This document shows positions 34,871 to 48,353 of a DNA stretch of 64,000 nucleotides, in pieces. Position 1 is the first letter of the stretch. The number at the start of each line of letters is the position of its first letter. The notes under the pieces were generated by a model that saw only the letters and a program-made list of their open reading frames with translations, did not search any database and was not told the DNA's origin. The stretch lies in contig CM071930.1 in assembly GCA_016081115.2 (NCBI GenBank), positions 38,229,335 through 38,293,334 on the forward strand, read 5' to 3'. The translations under genes were made by a program, and so were the position numbers. Origin of the DNA: Rehmannia glutinosa. Taxonomy: Eukaryota > Streptophyta > Magnoliopsida > Lamiales > Orobanchaceae.

Positions 34871-36052
34871 GGGAAATTGACACAAATGCCCACTTTTTTG
34901 AGACAATGTCACTTTTACGCTTCACGGTACTATTTTACCTAAATTTACGCTCCGCCCTTTTTTACACAACAATACGCTCCAAAAAAATTCCCGTACTTTT
35001 TTACACTTTGTTTTAACATTGTTTCTAACATGTTTCAAGCATGTTTCTTTTAATAAATTTTAAGTGAAAAAATAAATTTTGCTCGTTAAATAATCCATTT
35101 TATACTCGAAGTTTTATAAAAAATAAGAAAAATACACATAAAACAACACATATTAAAACCAAACAAATTAAAAATATTATAGAAATAACATGAATAATAA
35201 TAACACAATTCAATTTTTGATCCAATGCATGAAAACATAAGAAACATGGAAACAACCAGGGAGGCAATATAGAAACAAACGGAAACAATATAGAAAACAC
35301 CATATGAGTAAAAATAGTTAAAAATAGGTAAAAACAAATTGTATTCAAACATCGAAAACTTCATGGAAACAACAAAGAAACATCGGAACAACATTAAAAA
35401 GAGTGTGGAAACAACCCAAAAATAACGTAAAAAATATTAAAAACACCACATGAATAAAATGGAATATTTTAGGGTTCGATTGATGGCTCTCTCTAGGCGA
35501 TGACGGAACCTTGCCTCCTCCTTCAATCGTTCGTTTAGAGATCTCAACATCTCACCATGGATTTTGATCTGTTTTTGTTTCCTGAAATTGATGGCGCTGC
35601 AACAACAAACAAAATTATTTACACTTCCAATTTTCATGCAAATCTTAGGGTTCCAACGCAAGAGGGCAATACAGCTGGTCGAGAGAACCCTGCACGTGAT
35701 CAAGAAAATGTTACCAAACCTGTCGAACGGGTTCAACCTCACATTCATTCTGATGGATGCCAGCCCAACGGGATAGGCGACGTGCAGCAGGCTAGGGTTT
35801 TGGGCGGAACGCAACAGGCTGGGGTTTTTGCTAGTAGTGGGACGCTGTCACAAAACCTTAACCCTTATGTTAATATTCAAGACGGGACATACGCCAGGAT
35901 GCCAGCATCGCATCCATATCAAGGGGCGAACAAACAACCCTCAGGATTTGAGGACGGTTTATGGGGATATGCACAACAAAGATTCACCTGTTGTGGAAAT
36001 TTACGTTGCGAGAGGAGAGTGATCACTACGAGGCATGAAGATGGAATGAAGA

Positions 36053-37636
36053 TGTTAGAAATTTTTCTAACCGCAAGTCTCTACGGTGTCAAGTTTTAAT
36101 ATAGTAATATGAGTAGGGTTGTCGTATCCACGGGGAATGCGTGTATAAGTACCAAGTATAAATTACCTATGCTATATTTGTGAGATCAATAATAGGTGGG
36201 TGTCTCAATTTATAAATAAAAATAACTAGATATAACTAATCAAAATATAAACATCTAAATCTATGGGAGAATGAATTCTAGAGGTGTGATGAATCTAGTT
36301 TTCCTTATATTATCAATATGGTATATCAATCACAAATTACCAATTTATAAGTCAAGATTTCTACAATAATCATTTCCTCTCTCGAGTGCCAAATGATTTT
36401 AGATCACAATTGGGGAATCAATATCTCTATAAAGATCACCAATTGAAATCTCAATAAAAACTATGAATCTTGGTTGATGACTTCAAAGGATTCACAAATT
36501 TCTCAATTCTATGAAATCTAGGTTATGCTATTTCAAGGCCATGTATTCAATTACCTCTCTCAAGTGTCAAATCAAATACACCAAACACTCTAAATTATTG
36601 ATCAAGTAATTTAGAAGCAATAAATCCAAATAGCACAAATAGATTGAGAAATCTAGATTGACAAACCACAATATCAAAACATAAGTTCAAACATAGATTA
36701 CATCATCCCTCTAGAATTATAAAGTTTAGCTCATTATGAAAATACAAATACCCATAATCAAATGAGAATGCATCTCAAATGATATACAAGAAACAACAAA
36801 GAAGGAATTAAGAAGGAATTAAAGAGATTAAAGAAGAATCTTATCTATTTCTAGATGATAAATGTCTTCAATCTTCTTCCCCAACTCTTTCCTTGTGTCT
36901 TGGTGGTGTTGGTTTTCATCCCCAAGTGTCCTCCATGCCCTAGATCAAGCCTCCCATGTATCTATTTATAGTACCCTCCTTTTAGATCCAAAAATTGGAC
37001 TTTCATTGTTTTGTCCGCCCATGGGCGCTGCAGCGCTCTAAAATGGGCGCTGCAGCGCCAAAACACAAACCCAGACTGCCACTTTTCTGTACCGGGCGCT
37101 GCAGCGCCAAGGAGGGGGCGCTGCAGCGCCCTTAGAACACTCACGGGGTATTTGTGGCGCTGCGTTTTTTGGCGCTATTCTTTTGTATTTATTTGTTCTT
37201 GCAGCGCCTTTTTTTCACTTATTTGTAGCACCATCCAAACGTCCGAATTAGCTTTGGGTGTCTTCATAAGAGTTGTAGCCCTCTCTCTTAGCTTTCCATA
37301 TCCACTTGAATCGGCTCAATATCAATTTTGTAGATAAAGTTATGACCAAAATACTAAACCCTGCCAGTGCTAGAAATTCCAGGCGCGTTTGGACGTTTCT
37401 TCAAATCAATCTTTCGTTGTTTGATCATCCTTACTTGTTTTGACACACGACTCCTTAAAATGACTCTAGACTCAATATAATTGTCCCTCAACATGGCTTG
37501 GCCACTCAAATGACTCGAAACAATAGAAATTAATGCCTAACCTATGAGATATAACAAAAACGACTCAAAATACTCAAAAACAACACAAAACTCTAGTGTC
37601 GGAAGCCCAAATCAATGGTATAAAACCAAGTGAACA
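36053..37636 (-). repeat. 3' LTR of Gypsy B, with promoter palindromes
   Basis: It runs from tgttagaaattt to aagtgaaca on the plus strand. The minus-strand TATA box TATAAATAG is at 36962-36970. The U3 segment of about 290 bp at 37005-37294 is absent from the 5' LTR. Confidence 0.85.
37025..37131 (-). promoter_or_regulatory. Four GGCGCTGCAGCGCC palindromes upstream of TATA
   Basis: GCGCTGCAGCGC is at 37025-37036. The 14-bp perfect palindrome GGCGCTGCAGCGCC is at 37046-37059, 37095-37108 and 37117-37130. Half sites (tggcgctgcg, ttgcagcgcc) follow at about 37154-37209. They lie 55-170 bp upstream of the minus-strand TATA box. A regulatory role is inferred from position and repetition. Confidence 0.65.
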
Positions 37637-39639
37637 AATACCCCCAAACTTAGAATATTTCTTGTCCTCAAGCAATTACAACTCTAAAATGAAAAATACA
37701 AGACACAACAATACAAACAAATTGCAAAACTTCACAACCAATATCATTTGTCTCATTACTCATTTCACTATCAATCAAGCATGTGTTTTGACATTGTGAT
37801 CAAATGTGTTGAATGTTCATGCCAATTCCATTTACATTATTCAAATAAGTTCACGCAATCAAGTGTTATCAAAATGATCCACTTCTAATTATCAAGAATT
37901 AATGTTTACCGGATTCCATAAGCTTGTCATTCACACTAATCTCCACTAATGTAGGCTAATGTAACACAAGGATCAATAGGACTTCAAGGCTTGTAATGTG
38001 GGCTTAGGGTAAGGTAGGAAAATATAGGATTAAGTGGCTCAACTCACCCAAACACACAATTATCACTTCAAATCACCAATTGCCAAACAAAATAACTACC
38101 TTCACTTTTGTTAAATTCTCGATTATTCTCCCTTTATGAGCCTCATTTTTTTTTTTATTTTTTTTTCCGAAACCCCAGAATTATTCTTTTGCATATTTTA
38201 ACACATGGGGTTTCATATTTTCTTTTTCTCGGGCGCTCCATGCAAATAGCACATCTTGTACTTATCATACCCTCCTCAACCTTCAATATTCTTCTATACT
38301 TTGTGTGTATGAGTGATGGGTAATTAAGATTTTCACATGTAGGCTCAAGGTATAAGATTGGTTGCCAAAGAACACGGGTTTAACGAGGCTCAAGGGGACA
38401 CTAGTGAAAATATATAATATAAAAGTAGACATTTTTAGCTCTAGCTTGTTCAAAGATGGCCTAAATCATTTCCTTAATGTTACTTCACCTAGGATTTCGC
38501 CTCGACTAGAGATCGACAAGTTCTAGAATCCGGTGGGATCATACAAGAAACACTCAACTTCATAAATCATTTTCAAATAAATGTTGAATTATGCATGTGG
38601 ATGGAATTAATGGAACGAAACATAGATCATCTTTGCTCAAACACATGCTCTTTTGACCGTTTAACTCATACTCGACAAATTCACTTAGTCATGCAGTTCT
38701 CTGATTCAACAAATGACTCGACTCGACTCAACTCAAAGCAAATATACAAGACACAAAAAAAAACACGAAGAAAGTAGGATCACAAACGAAAAAGGTATTA
38801 CCACTCCCCCAAACTTAATATAACCATTGTCCTCAATGGAAGAGGTGTAACTCCACGTCGAATTGTGGGGTGAAAGAGAAGCACGGGGCCAATTGGTAGC
38901 ACTCCATAGGGTCGATGGCTTTTTCCTTGCCTTTCTATGATTTAGGAGGCACAATACCAACCTGTCAAACAAAACCAAACGTGGAAACGAGCAATGGGGT
39001 AAAGTACCACAATATCATACGAAGACCATGGGAGAGACATTAATGTCATATAATTGTAATCAATATGTGAAATCCCAACAATAAACCAAGAAGGGTATGC
39101 AAAAGTATTAAATTTCTCATTGAGGCATTTTATCAAATACATGGTGGGCATAGATAGAGAATAAGGATGTGGAGGTAATTTATATAACCAATTATGCCCA
39201 AAATTTCTATACCAATCCAAATTCTATCACAATAAGCACCTTTTGCACATAATTTCACAAGAATCGCGTAATGAGCATACAAGAGGGATAGGGGTGAGAT
39301 GCAACATGACTACTACTAATAAAACAATAACATTCTAACTAATCTAACTATGAAAGCAAGTAAAATGAGCTTGGGTTGCCTCCCAAGAAGCGCTAAATTT
39401 AAAGTCTTTAGCCGGACTTTTGTTTTACTCAACCAGGATCAAAAACAAGTGTCGATCATGCCACGCCTTTGTATTTTCCAACAATATAGGCGATCCTTGG
39501 TGTATGTAAGACGTGGATGATTAAGGATCACAATATTGATGGTCTTTTGGAAATCAAATGTGTTCCTAATGATAAAAAATGGTTTATCAATCATAGTAAA
39601 GATATTTCTATCTTTACTCACATTGAATATCATGAAATC

Positions 39640-40260
39640 GTAGAACATGTTAGTTGATCACCATTTTCAAACATTGTTCCTTCAAGTGTATGCTTCTTAA
39701 AATTTGATACATTTGTATTGAAGCTTACATCCAGTGCACATATTTTTGTCAATATGAGGATTTTCAATTGAGTGAGAGATAGAGATACTCCCCGAGTTAA
39801 TTTGATGTGGCTCCTCCTCTTGTAAGATCGGATTGCACTCTTCAAAAGTCTCCTCCAAATTTTGAAGGGCGTCTACCTTTTTCATAATGGGCAATTCATG
39901 TTCATGATTTTCTATTTCACAGGTCCCAAGAATGATGACGACTCTTCATTATTAAGTTGGTCAATCATTTGTTGGAGTAACTTTGATGTAGTTTGACATG
40001 TAATCTCAATTTGTTGAATGCTTGCCTCGGTTTGTAGTAATCTATCATCACTTTCTCGATTTCTTATCTTACACTCTTCGATAAACTCAGCAAGATTTTC
40101 TTCCAACTCGGACCGAGCGTTTTATCTCATCTTGTCGTCTTCTTGCCTCACAATCGTCAGAAATTGATAAAGTGTTTCTTCCAAGCTAGGCAATTGTTCT
40201 TGTGGTGATGAAAGGTTTCATGATTTGCCATATTTTGGGCCCATACATTTTCTTGAGGTA
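39640..40260 (-). pseudogene. Gypsy B gag-like remnant
   Basis: Minus-strand pieces EENLAEFIEECKIRNRESDD, LLQTEASIQQIEITCQ and KLLQQMIDQLNNEESS form a coiled-coil-like stretch, followed by ENHEHELPIMKKVD. This matches the C-terminal part of Athila-type gag (TESRFQNQEASIRNLE pattern). The capsid core and protease/RT are missing. It lies shortly after the primer site. Confidence 0.5.
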
Positions 40261-40459
40261 GATAATAAGGAACAAAATTGTTCACACTTTGACTTCCAAA
40301 AATCCTAGAATCATCATCGATTGTACGTATGTGCATACATTATAATTCCATCCAATTTGTGGCTAAAACAATTACACAAAATTAAAACATATAAAAGAAA
40401 ATAAAAAAATTAGTCAAATTACAACTAGGCAATCAACCTTGATATCACACAAAACACAT

Positions 40460-40477
40460 TCCCCGGCAACGGCGCCA
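40460..40477 (-). promoter_or_regulatory. tRNA-Asp primer-binding site of Gypsy B
   Basis: On the plus strand TCCCCGGCAACGGCGCCA equals the 3' end of plant tRNA-Asp including the final CCA, 18 of 18 as I recall that tRNA. It sits 6 bp from the LTR edge at 40484. Confidence 0.85.
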
Positions 40478-40483
40478 AAAACT

Positions 40484-41769
40484 TGTTAGAAATTTTTCTA
40501 ACCGCAAGTCTACGGTGTCAAGTTTTAATATAGTGATATGAGTAGGGTTGTCGTATCCACAGGGAATGCGTGTATAAGTACCAAGTATAAATTACCTATG
40601 CTATATTTGTGAGATCAATAATAGGTGGATGTCTCAATTTATAAATAAAAATAACTAGATATAACTAATCAAAATATAAACATCTAAATCTATGGGAGAA
40701 TGAATTCTAGAGGTGTGATGAATCTAGTTTTCCCTTATATTATCAATATGGTATATCAATCACAAATTACCAATTTATAAGTCAAGATTTCTACAATAAT
40801 CATTTCCTCTCTCGAGTGCCAAATGATTTTAGATCACAATTGGGAAATCAATATCTCTATAAAGATCACCAATTGAAATCTCAATAAAAACTATGAATCT
40901 TGGTTGATGACTTCAAAGGATTCACAAATTTCTCAATTCTATGAAATCCTGGTTATGATATTTCAAGGCCATGTATTCAATTACCTCTCTCAAGTCTCAA
41001 ATCAAATACACCAAACACTCTAAATTATTGATCAAGTAATTTAGAAGCAATAAATCAAATAGCACAAATAGATTGGGAAATCTAGATTGACAAACCACAA
41101 TATCAAAACATAAGTTCAAACATAGATTACATCATCCCTCTAGAATTATAAATTTTAGCTCATTATGAAAATACAAATACCCATAATCAAATGAGAATGC
41201 ATCTCAAATGATATACAAGAAACAACAAAGAAGGAATTAAGAAGGAATTAAAGATATTAAAGAAGAATCTTATCTATTTCTAGATGATAAATGTCTTCAA
41301 TCTTCTTCCCCAACTCTTTCCTTGTGTCTTGGTGGTGTTGGTTTTCATCCCCAAGTGTCCTCCATGCCCTAGATCAAGCCTCCCATGTATCTATTTATAG
41401 TACCCTCCTTTTAGATCCAAAAATCGGACTTTCCATAGCCACTTGAATCAGATTAATACCAATTTTGTAGAAAGTTATGACCAAAATACTAAACCCGCGG
41501 TGATAGAAATTCCAAGCGCGTTTGGGCGTTTCTTCAAATCAATCTTTCGTTGTTTGATCATCCTTACTTCTTTTGACACACGACTCATTAAAATGACTCT
41601 AGACTCAATATAATTGTCCCCCAACATGGCTTGGCCACTCAAATGACTCGAAACAATAGAAATTAATGCCTAACCTATGAGATATAACAAAAACGACTCA
41701 AAATACTCAAAAATAACACAAAACTCTAGTGTCGGAAGCCCAAATCAATGGTATAAAACCAAGTGAACA
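40484..41769 (-). repeat. 5' LTR of Gypsy B, lacking the palindrome block
   Basis: The minus-strand TATA box TATAAATAG is at 41391-41399. At 41428-41433 the sequence goes from ggactttc straight to ccatagccacttgaatc, where the 3' LTR has about 290 extra bp. The short shared string ctttc at both edges suggests a microhomology deletion. Confidence 0.85.
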
Positions 41770-44700
41770 GAAGGCGTATGCAAATTTGTTAAATATTGAA
41801 GAGAACACTCGACCAATCAAAAAGGGACAATACTTCTCCGTGACGATGGACGAGGAGCTTTATCAACAATGTGCATCGAGTTACGAAACATGCTTATTGG
41901 GCATATCATTCTTCCCAAAGGTACAAACCCTTATAATTTTCACGAACTAGAACTAAAGTTGGATTGGATTTGGAAATTTAATGCCCCTTGGAAGTTGGTT
42001 ATCTTTGGGACGGGATATTTTAACATACGATTCGACAATTTGGAGGAACGAAACAAAGTTTTTCCGAAGGGTTCATGGAAATTGCAACCCAGGGACAATT
42101 CGTCTCATGAATGGATTCGGATTTTAATCCATACAAGATTAACACGTCCGTGGCTTAGGTGTGGGTTCGAATCTAGAATTAAGTTATGAATATTGGCACA
42201 AATCTTTAATTCATAAGATAGCTAGTTCCATTGGCACTCGATTGGATAGATAGACACTCTTTATCCGGTGAAGTGGGTCATTTTGTCGGTTTTTGTGGAG
42301 ATAGACTTGAACAATCCGCTTCAAGAATACATTATGGTGGAACGAGTGGGTTATTTCTCCTTCATTCCCATTAGCTATGAAAATGCCGATTTTTGCTTTC
42401 ATTGCCGGATTGTCGGATACAATAATAATCAATGTTGTCGGTGAAGACACAAGAAGTGACAAAACATACGAGAAAATGGGAAAATTGAAACCGGCTAGCT
42501 CGGGGCGACAAGTGGTGTGAGGGAAAAAATAATACAAACAAGGAAAGACGGTATACGCGGAATGGGTGCAAGTGAAACGGAGGCGGAGGTAGACCCCGAG
42601 AGGGGGTTTATCTTCTTCGGGTATCCCAATCACAAACACTTTTGATATCTTACGAGATGAAAAAATACGGTGACCGACTCGAACAAGGCTAATATCAATA
42701 TGCCGCCAACTACAAGTACAAACAAAATAGATGAGAGGGTATGGGGCATGTTAACAAAGACAAAGCGTATGGTCACATATAATCCAGGAAGGTGCGAACA
42801 TGAGACATGATGATACACTGCGGATTGTGGTGATCGAGGCACGGAGAATTTAACGAGAGCTATTGCTACGATTTCCAAAAGTGCGCCCGTTAGTGATTAC
42901 GTCATTGATAATGAAAAATCGGTGAATTTTCGGACTATGGCTGCTTTGCCTGCCGGACAACGATGGTGACATGGAAGAAGAAGAGAATCAAGCGACAAAA
43001 TTTCTTGAAGATATTGACTCCGATGCGCACAAGGTGCGTATTTCTCCTCCCTTCCTTTCATCATGAATTGCATATTTTGGAACATTAGAGGCATTGGCAA
43101 CGATGCTTCTAAATCCATGCCTAAGGATTTATTTCGTGTACATAAACCTCGATATTATAGCTATTGCGGAACCTAAGATTCATTTTAACTCTATTCCCAT
43201 TTCTTTTTGGCATATTATGGACATGACGTTGGTGGCGGAAAATTTTCGTGCTAATGGCTTGCGGACATTTGAGTCTTAGCTAAATCCGGTTCACATCGTG
43301 TGCATCGTATCTTTTCTTCGGATCAAATTTTGGTTTGCAAAGTGGATGTTAATTTATCTTTCACATGGGTGTGCATGCACAATGTTTCTACGTTGATAGG
43401 CGTCGTCGGGGTGAGGTTTAGAGTCTTGGTTTACTGGATTTGGTTTTGATGGGGGATTTTAATGACGTGGTGGGAAATCATGAAAGACAGGGCGGTATGC
43501 TCACACATAATATTTCTTGTCGGGAATTTCAGCAGTTCATTGATGTTAATGATTTTACTCAAGTCACTATGACGGGTAATTCTTTTACATAGGGTATTTT
43601 TCGTGCCGAGAGTATTGATTCAGGCTTGTTTGGATAGAATTTTGGCTACCCAAGCATTCATGGACAAGTGGCGGGTGATTAAAGGGTATGTGGGGGTGCA
43701 TCATTGCTCGGATCACAACCCCATTTTCCTAAATTGCTCTCAGAGAGGTTCTCCTGGTCCGACTCCTTTTCGATTTCAATCTATGTGGATCCAACATGAG
43801 GATTTTAAAACTGTTGTGAAAAATTCTTGGGACTGCAGTGTTTCTTCTACGAACCTTATGATTCGGGTCATGTTGAAACTCAAGAGATTACGACAGAAGC
43901 TTAAAGAATGGAACTTCTCGGTGTTTGGAGACATTCATAGGCAAGTTGACGCAGTGCAAACGAATCTGAGGGACTTACAATTGACGATTTCGTCTCGGGG
44001 ATATACGAATGAATTGATGCAACGAGAGGTGGATCTTCACACGGAACTTGACACTTTGTTGAATCGGCAATACGAATGCTTGCGTCGAGAAAAGTAGGGT
44101 GTCGTGGCTTAAGGATGGAGATCGCAATCTTTGGATTCTTTCATAGAAAATTACACTCTAAGCATTCTAGGGGATTATCCGCGACACGGTGAATGGGGCA
44201 GTTATCACGGACTCTTAGGCTATAAAGTCTCACATTATTAATTTCTATGAAGACCTATTTTCGCACAATACCTCTTCATCCAACGATATTTCGAAGATTG
44301 ACGAGGTTATTCATCACTCGTTTCCATGGAGGATAACATCGTGTGCAATCCGCTGATGAGAAAATCAAGGAAGCGATATTTAATCTTAGCCACGATAGTG
44401 CGTTAGGTCCGGATGGCTTTGGAGGTCACTTTTATCATCATTGTTGGGATATTGTTGGAGGGGACATCATTGCGGTTCGTTCCATCTTTACTACGGGCCA
44501 ACTACCCACGGGTTGTAATTCGAATTTCATGGTGCTCATTCCGAAAACTAAGAGTGTTGATCGTGTGGAAGACTTCAAACCTATCATTTTGGGTAACTTC
44601 ATCTTTAAAACAGATTACCAAGATTATGGCTAATGATTTGGTGCTATTTTAAAGACTCGGTCTATAACTCGCAATTCGAATTTATTCTAGGAAAATAGAT

Positions 44701-47700
44701 TCATGATTGCATTGCACTAGCTTCGGAAGGTGTGAATTGTCTTTTAAGCGAAATATTGGCCCCAACATGATTGTTAAAATTGATATTAGAAAGGCTTTTG
44801 ATACATTACAATGAGACTTTGTCCTCTGTCGTATGGGGTATCTTGAGGAGCTTGTTAGTTGGGTATCTACTATATTTGACTCGACCCATAATTCTATCTT
44901 AGTTAATGGTAGCCCGAAGGATATTTTCATTGTATAAGAGGGGTCCGATAAGGCGATCCACTCTCCTCTACTATTATGTGCAATTGAGGAAGTTTTGCAC
45001 GCCTTACGGAGAATGCTATTCAAAGAGATTATATTGAACCGTTTATGGCGCTAGGAATATCCAACTTCCACCACGCTTGCTATATGCGAGATGATATTTT
45101 AACGGACTACGGCCTCATGGCGAGAATTGTCAACGGCTTTTGGAGATTATTGAGACCTATGGGGAGATTTTGGGTCGAGATCTTTAATCCTAGTAAGTCT
45201 AAAGTTTATTTAAGTGATTCTACTTGAATAGGCTTATTACGAGAATACAACGCCATTTACGGATCTCGAAAGGCTCATTCCGATTACTTATCTTGGGGTA
45301 CCATTGTTCAAAGGAGTGCCTAAAGTTCTAATTTTTATGCCGATGTACAATGAAATCTTGTGCACATTTAGTTCTTGGAAGGGTAGTTCTTTATCTCGGG
45401 TAGACAAGATCACATTGTTAAATTCTATTATCACCGGATCGTTTGTTCACTCAATGCTTATATATAAATGGCCTTTTCTCTTCTCAAGGCCATGGAATCG
45501 ACGATTCGAAATTTTATTTGTCCGGGAACATCAACAAGAAAAAGACATCGCCCCATTATTTATGCTAGATGTTGTGCGCCGAAAGATGACGGTGGGTTAG
45601 GGATTGATCCCTCGACTAACAAGGCTTTTATGATGAAAATGGCGTGGAAGCTAATTAAATCGGAGGATGAACTAGTTTCTATACTTCGACGATGGTTCAT
45701 GGTTCTGCCCCTCGGAACATATACATCGTGTCGTCGATCCGGCCTGGTTTACGCCCGTTTGTGTTATATCCGGAAGAGCAATCTCGGTGGTTTCCTGGAT
45801 ATGTTTCGAATATTAACTTCTCGGCTTGATAAGCGGCTTGGGTATTCTATTCTATTGATCGATCGCATCGACGGATTCCACTTCACATCGATTGTACTTT
45901 TCCTCAATCCATTTCGAATTATTACTACAAGAAAAACGCTAATAGACATCGGTTTTTAATCGATGTCTAATGAAGAAAAAAACTGATGTTGAAACCCCTG
46001 TTGTTAAAGGGTGGGTTTTCAACATCGGTTTTCCACCGATGTCAATAAGTGGAACATCATCGGTGGAAAAACGATGTGTATTGTGAAACATAAGCGATGT
46101 TAAAGGCCCTGTTGTTAAAGTGCAAATTGTTTAACACGATTTTTACCGACGGCGTTTCGTATAACAACATCATTTTTTAACATCGGTGTTGAACGTATGT
46201 TGATTCTTGAAACCACAAAGGCTTATAAGTTGTTGTTTTTGGTTTAGTTAGTTACAAAATAACATCGATTTGAAACCAATGTTTATATTAGAATAATCAT
46301 TGTCGTTACATTTTAACACATCACTTTATAACCGATGTTGTTTGTTTTTAAAGCGATTTCATATTGCTCAACAATATTGTGTTTTTCACCCCTCTAATTA
46401 ACAAAAATAGTGCCAATATTGACCAATCTAAATCAACCAACAATTAATTACAATTGAAATTAACAAATATAATCTGCATTAAGTCATCCATTCAAAATGT
46501 GCACAACGAGTATACGTAATATGGCCAAAATGTAGCTATACAAACGAGTAGGCCTTAGTGTTGCAACATCCTCACAGTTCCCAATTTGTCCACTTACATT
46601 GCAAATCCTTACTAGTAAAGTTTATAAACAAAATCCAATGAGTTCTAGTGGAAATGGATCAGACACATCCTGAAACATTCTTTGACCCCGCTGGTACAGG
46701 CACAGAAACATCCTTCGATCCTATAAAAAAACTTGAAATTGGAGAATCCATGTGATATTTAGTAACAAATGTGAAATCTAGCGAAACATGTATAAATATA
46801 AGTTGTCATCCATCAACTACAACATACCTGGTACGTTGTGTTTTTGGCAACATTAATAAGGTATTAAACTAGGAATAATATGAAATTGACAAAAGTTTCA
46901 AATATGTCTTCTTTGTACATAATAAGTTCCAATTCCTTCTCCATATTTGATTCCCATGCAACTTCCTAAATCAACAAGATCAGGTCATGTATCACCTGAA
47001 ATAAAAACAAAATGAAAAGAATCAATAAACCAAATCATACATAGTGTTATAAAAGAAAGTCTCATTCATCCCAACGTCAATATATTCTGAAAGAATCAAT
47101 CAATAAGCTAAATGATAATCTTTTATAAGACGAAGATTTTTGGGGTTCCCATTCTGATGATTTCAAAAGACAGAGCGTATTCTATTAAGTCCCCAACTGT
47201 AGCACCCAAGAAAATTTCAAATGCAACTTGCAGAGATCACTTTCTTTAATACTAAATTCACGAAGCCCAAGACAAACAAGGAAAATCATTTGATGGTTGT
47301 TTTAACTTGCTCAGTACAGATTAAAAAAATATGCCTCAAATACATTTTCTTAATTTTTCAGTGAATCAACAAAAACCCCTTTTAGGTACCAAAGTGAACA
47401 AACCTGGCAAGCAGAGACAGTACTAACCCACATAATGTCTGGCCATTATTCTATCGAAAATCATCCAATTACTTCTCTGCAAGTTGATGCCAAAATATTA
47501 CTCAAACAATAGAATCATAGATATTACTAAGTTCAAAGCTTCAATACCATGTAAAAATTCACTGCTAAGAAATTGGAAATCAGATTCCGCGCTGATTTGT
47601 AATAGGCTGCAATCATATCAGCAAGTAGCGCAGAATGATCTTTGCAAGCTTCATTTTAAACTGGGATTGTCGGGAAATAGTTCAACAGAAATAGAGGTGC

Positions 47701-48037
47701 ACCTTTTGAATTGAGTGGGCAGCTTCAATTTCTTTCTGTTTGGGCATGAACCAGGTACGACCTCAAGGTCTCCGTTGAAACACAATTTAGAAAGAGGATT
47801 TCTCTTGCACTAATATTCTTAAAATACTTGTGAATAGATGCATTGGTGTTTCCAATTTAGTTTTTTTGCGGTTTTGTCTCTCTAATCAAAACAAACAAGC
47901 CACTTTACACTATCAAACATTTATTACATCTTTTCCAATAATATAAGAGAAATAATTCCAATAGTGCATGCAAAGAAAACAGAGCAATTCTAGAAAAGAC
48001 AAACTATAACATTATATTACTGGAAAAACATTACCTA

Positions 48038-48158
48038 ATCATCACAGTGTACAGGAAAATATGTACTTTTAGCATACTCAAGTTGTTTAGCTACAGAAGC
48101 ACGGGCATCATTTAAGCCAAGCCTCGTTGCAAACATCATATCGGAAAGTCTCCAACCC
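48038..48158 (-). pseudogene. Captured DUF1664-family exon
   Basis: After an acceptor (acttgcag) at 48159-48166, the minus strand reads GWRLSDMMFATRLGLNDARA, then SVAKQLEYAKSTY. This matches the conserved GWKLPDMMFATRRSLSDA segment of plant DUF1664 proteins, whose function is poorly known. A stop (HCDD*) ends the frame just before a GTAATG donor-like site. It joins the exon at 49137-49201 in phase (WWK then GWR). Confidence 0.7.
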
Positions 48159-48174
48159 TGCAAGTGGATAAAAC

Positions 48175-48353
48175 AGGGGCGTATACTCTCTAGTGATTGG
48201 GGGCTTTAACCCCCAAAATTTTGAAATTTGAATTTTTTATATGTAAATTTTATTCTAAAATATTAATTTTAGTTCTAAATATTTATTTTTTTATTGATTT
48301 AGCCCCCACAAAAATTTAGCCCCTCCAATGTTTCGGGTCTAGCTCCGCCCCTG
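48175..48353. mobile_element. hAT-type miniature element, perfect 8-bp duplication
   Basis: GGATAAAA flanks both sides (48167-48174 and 48354-48361). The ends are CAGGGGCG and CGCCCCTG. It is 179 bp and belongs to the same general family as 28950-29503. It sits in the intron, about 15 bp from the captured exon's acceptor. Confidence 0.9.

Larger units (their letters stand above)
36053..41769 (-). mobile_element. Gypsy B, non-autonomous Athila-like element
   Basis: The LTRs are 40484-41769 (5', 1286 bp) and 36053-37636 (3', 1584 bp). Apart from one large deletion they look about 98 per cent identical over the first 180 bp, so insertion is fairly recent. Flanks GAAGA and GAAGG are a 5-bp duplication with one change inside LINE G ORF1. 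The tRNA-Asp primer site is at 40460-40477 and a gag-like remnant at 39640-40260. The 3' non-coding DNA (aagcgctaaattt at about 39390) is shared with Gypsy A, and a polypurine tract lies at 37641-37653. No pol was found, so it depended on another element's enzymes. Confidence 0.85.
35557..43066 (+). pseudogene. LINE G ORF1, split by Gypsy B
   Basis: The start MDFDLFLFPEIDGAAT at 35557 runs open for about 165 codons, up to the Gypsy B insertion at 36053. It resumes at 41770 with SFVTMDEELYQQ-type and GYFNIRFDNLEERNKVFPKG (DUF4283; about 41830-42090). A decayed zinc-knuckle region (FCFHCRIVG-like, about 42390) follows. The acidic C-terminus reads DMEEEENQATKFLEDIDS (about 42970-43020), and the stop at 43064-43066 overlaps the ORF2 ATG. 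Its start resembles MDLDNLLFP of LINE F, which supports the start chosen. Confidence 0.75.
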
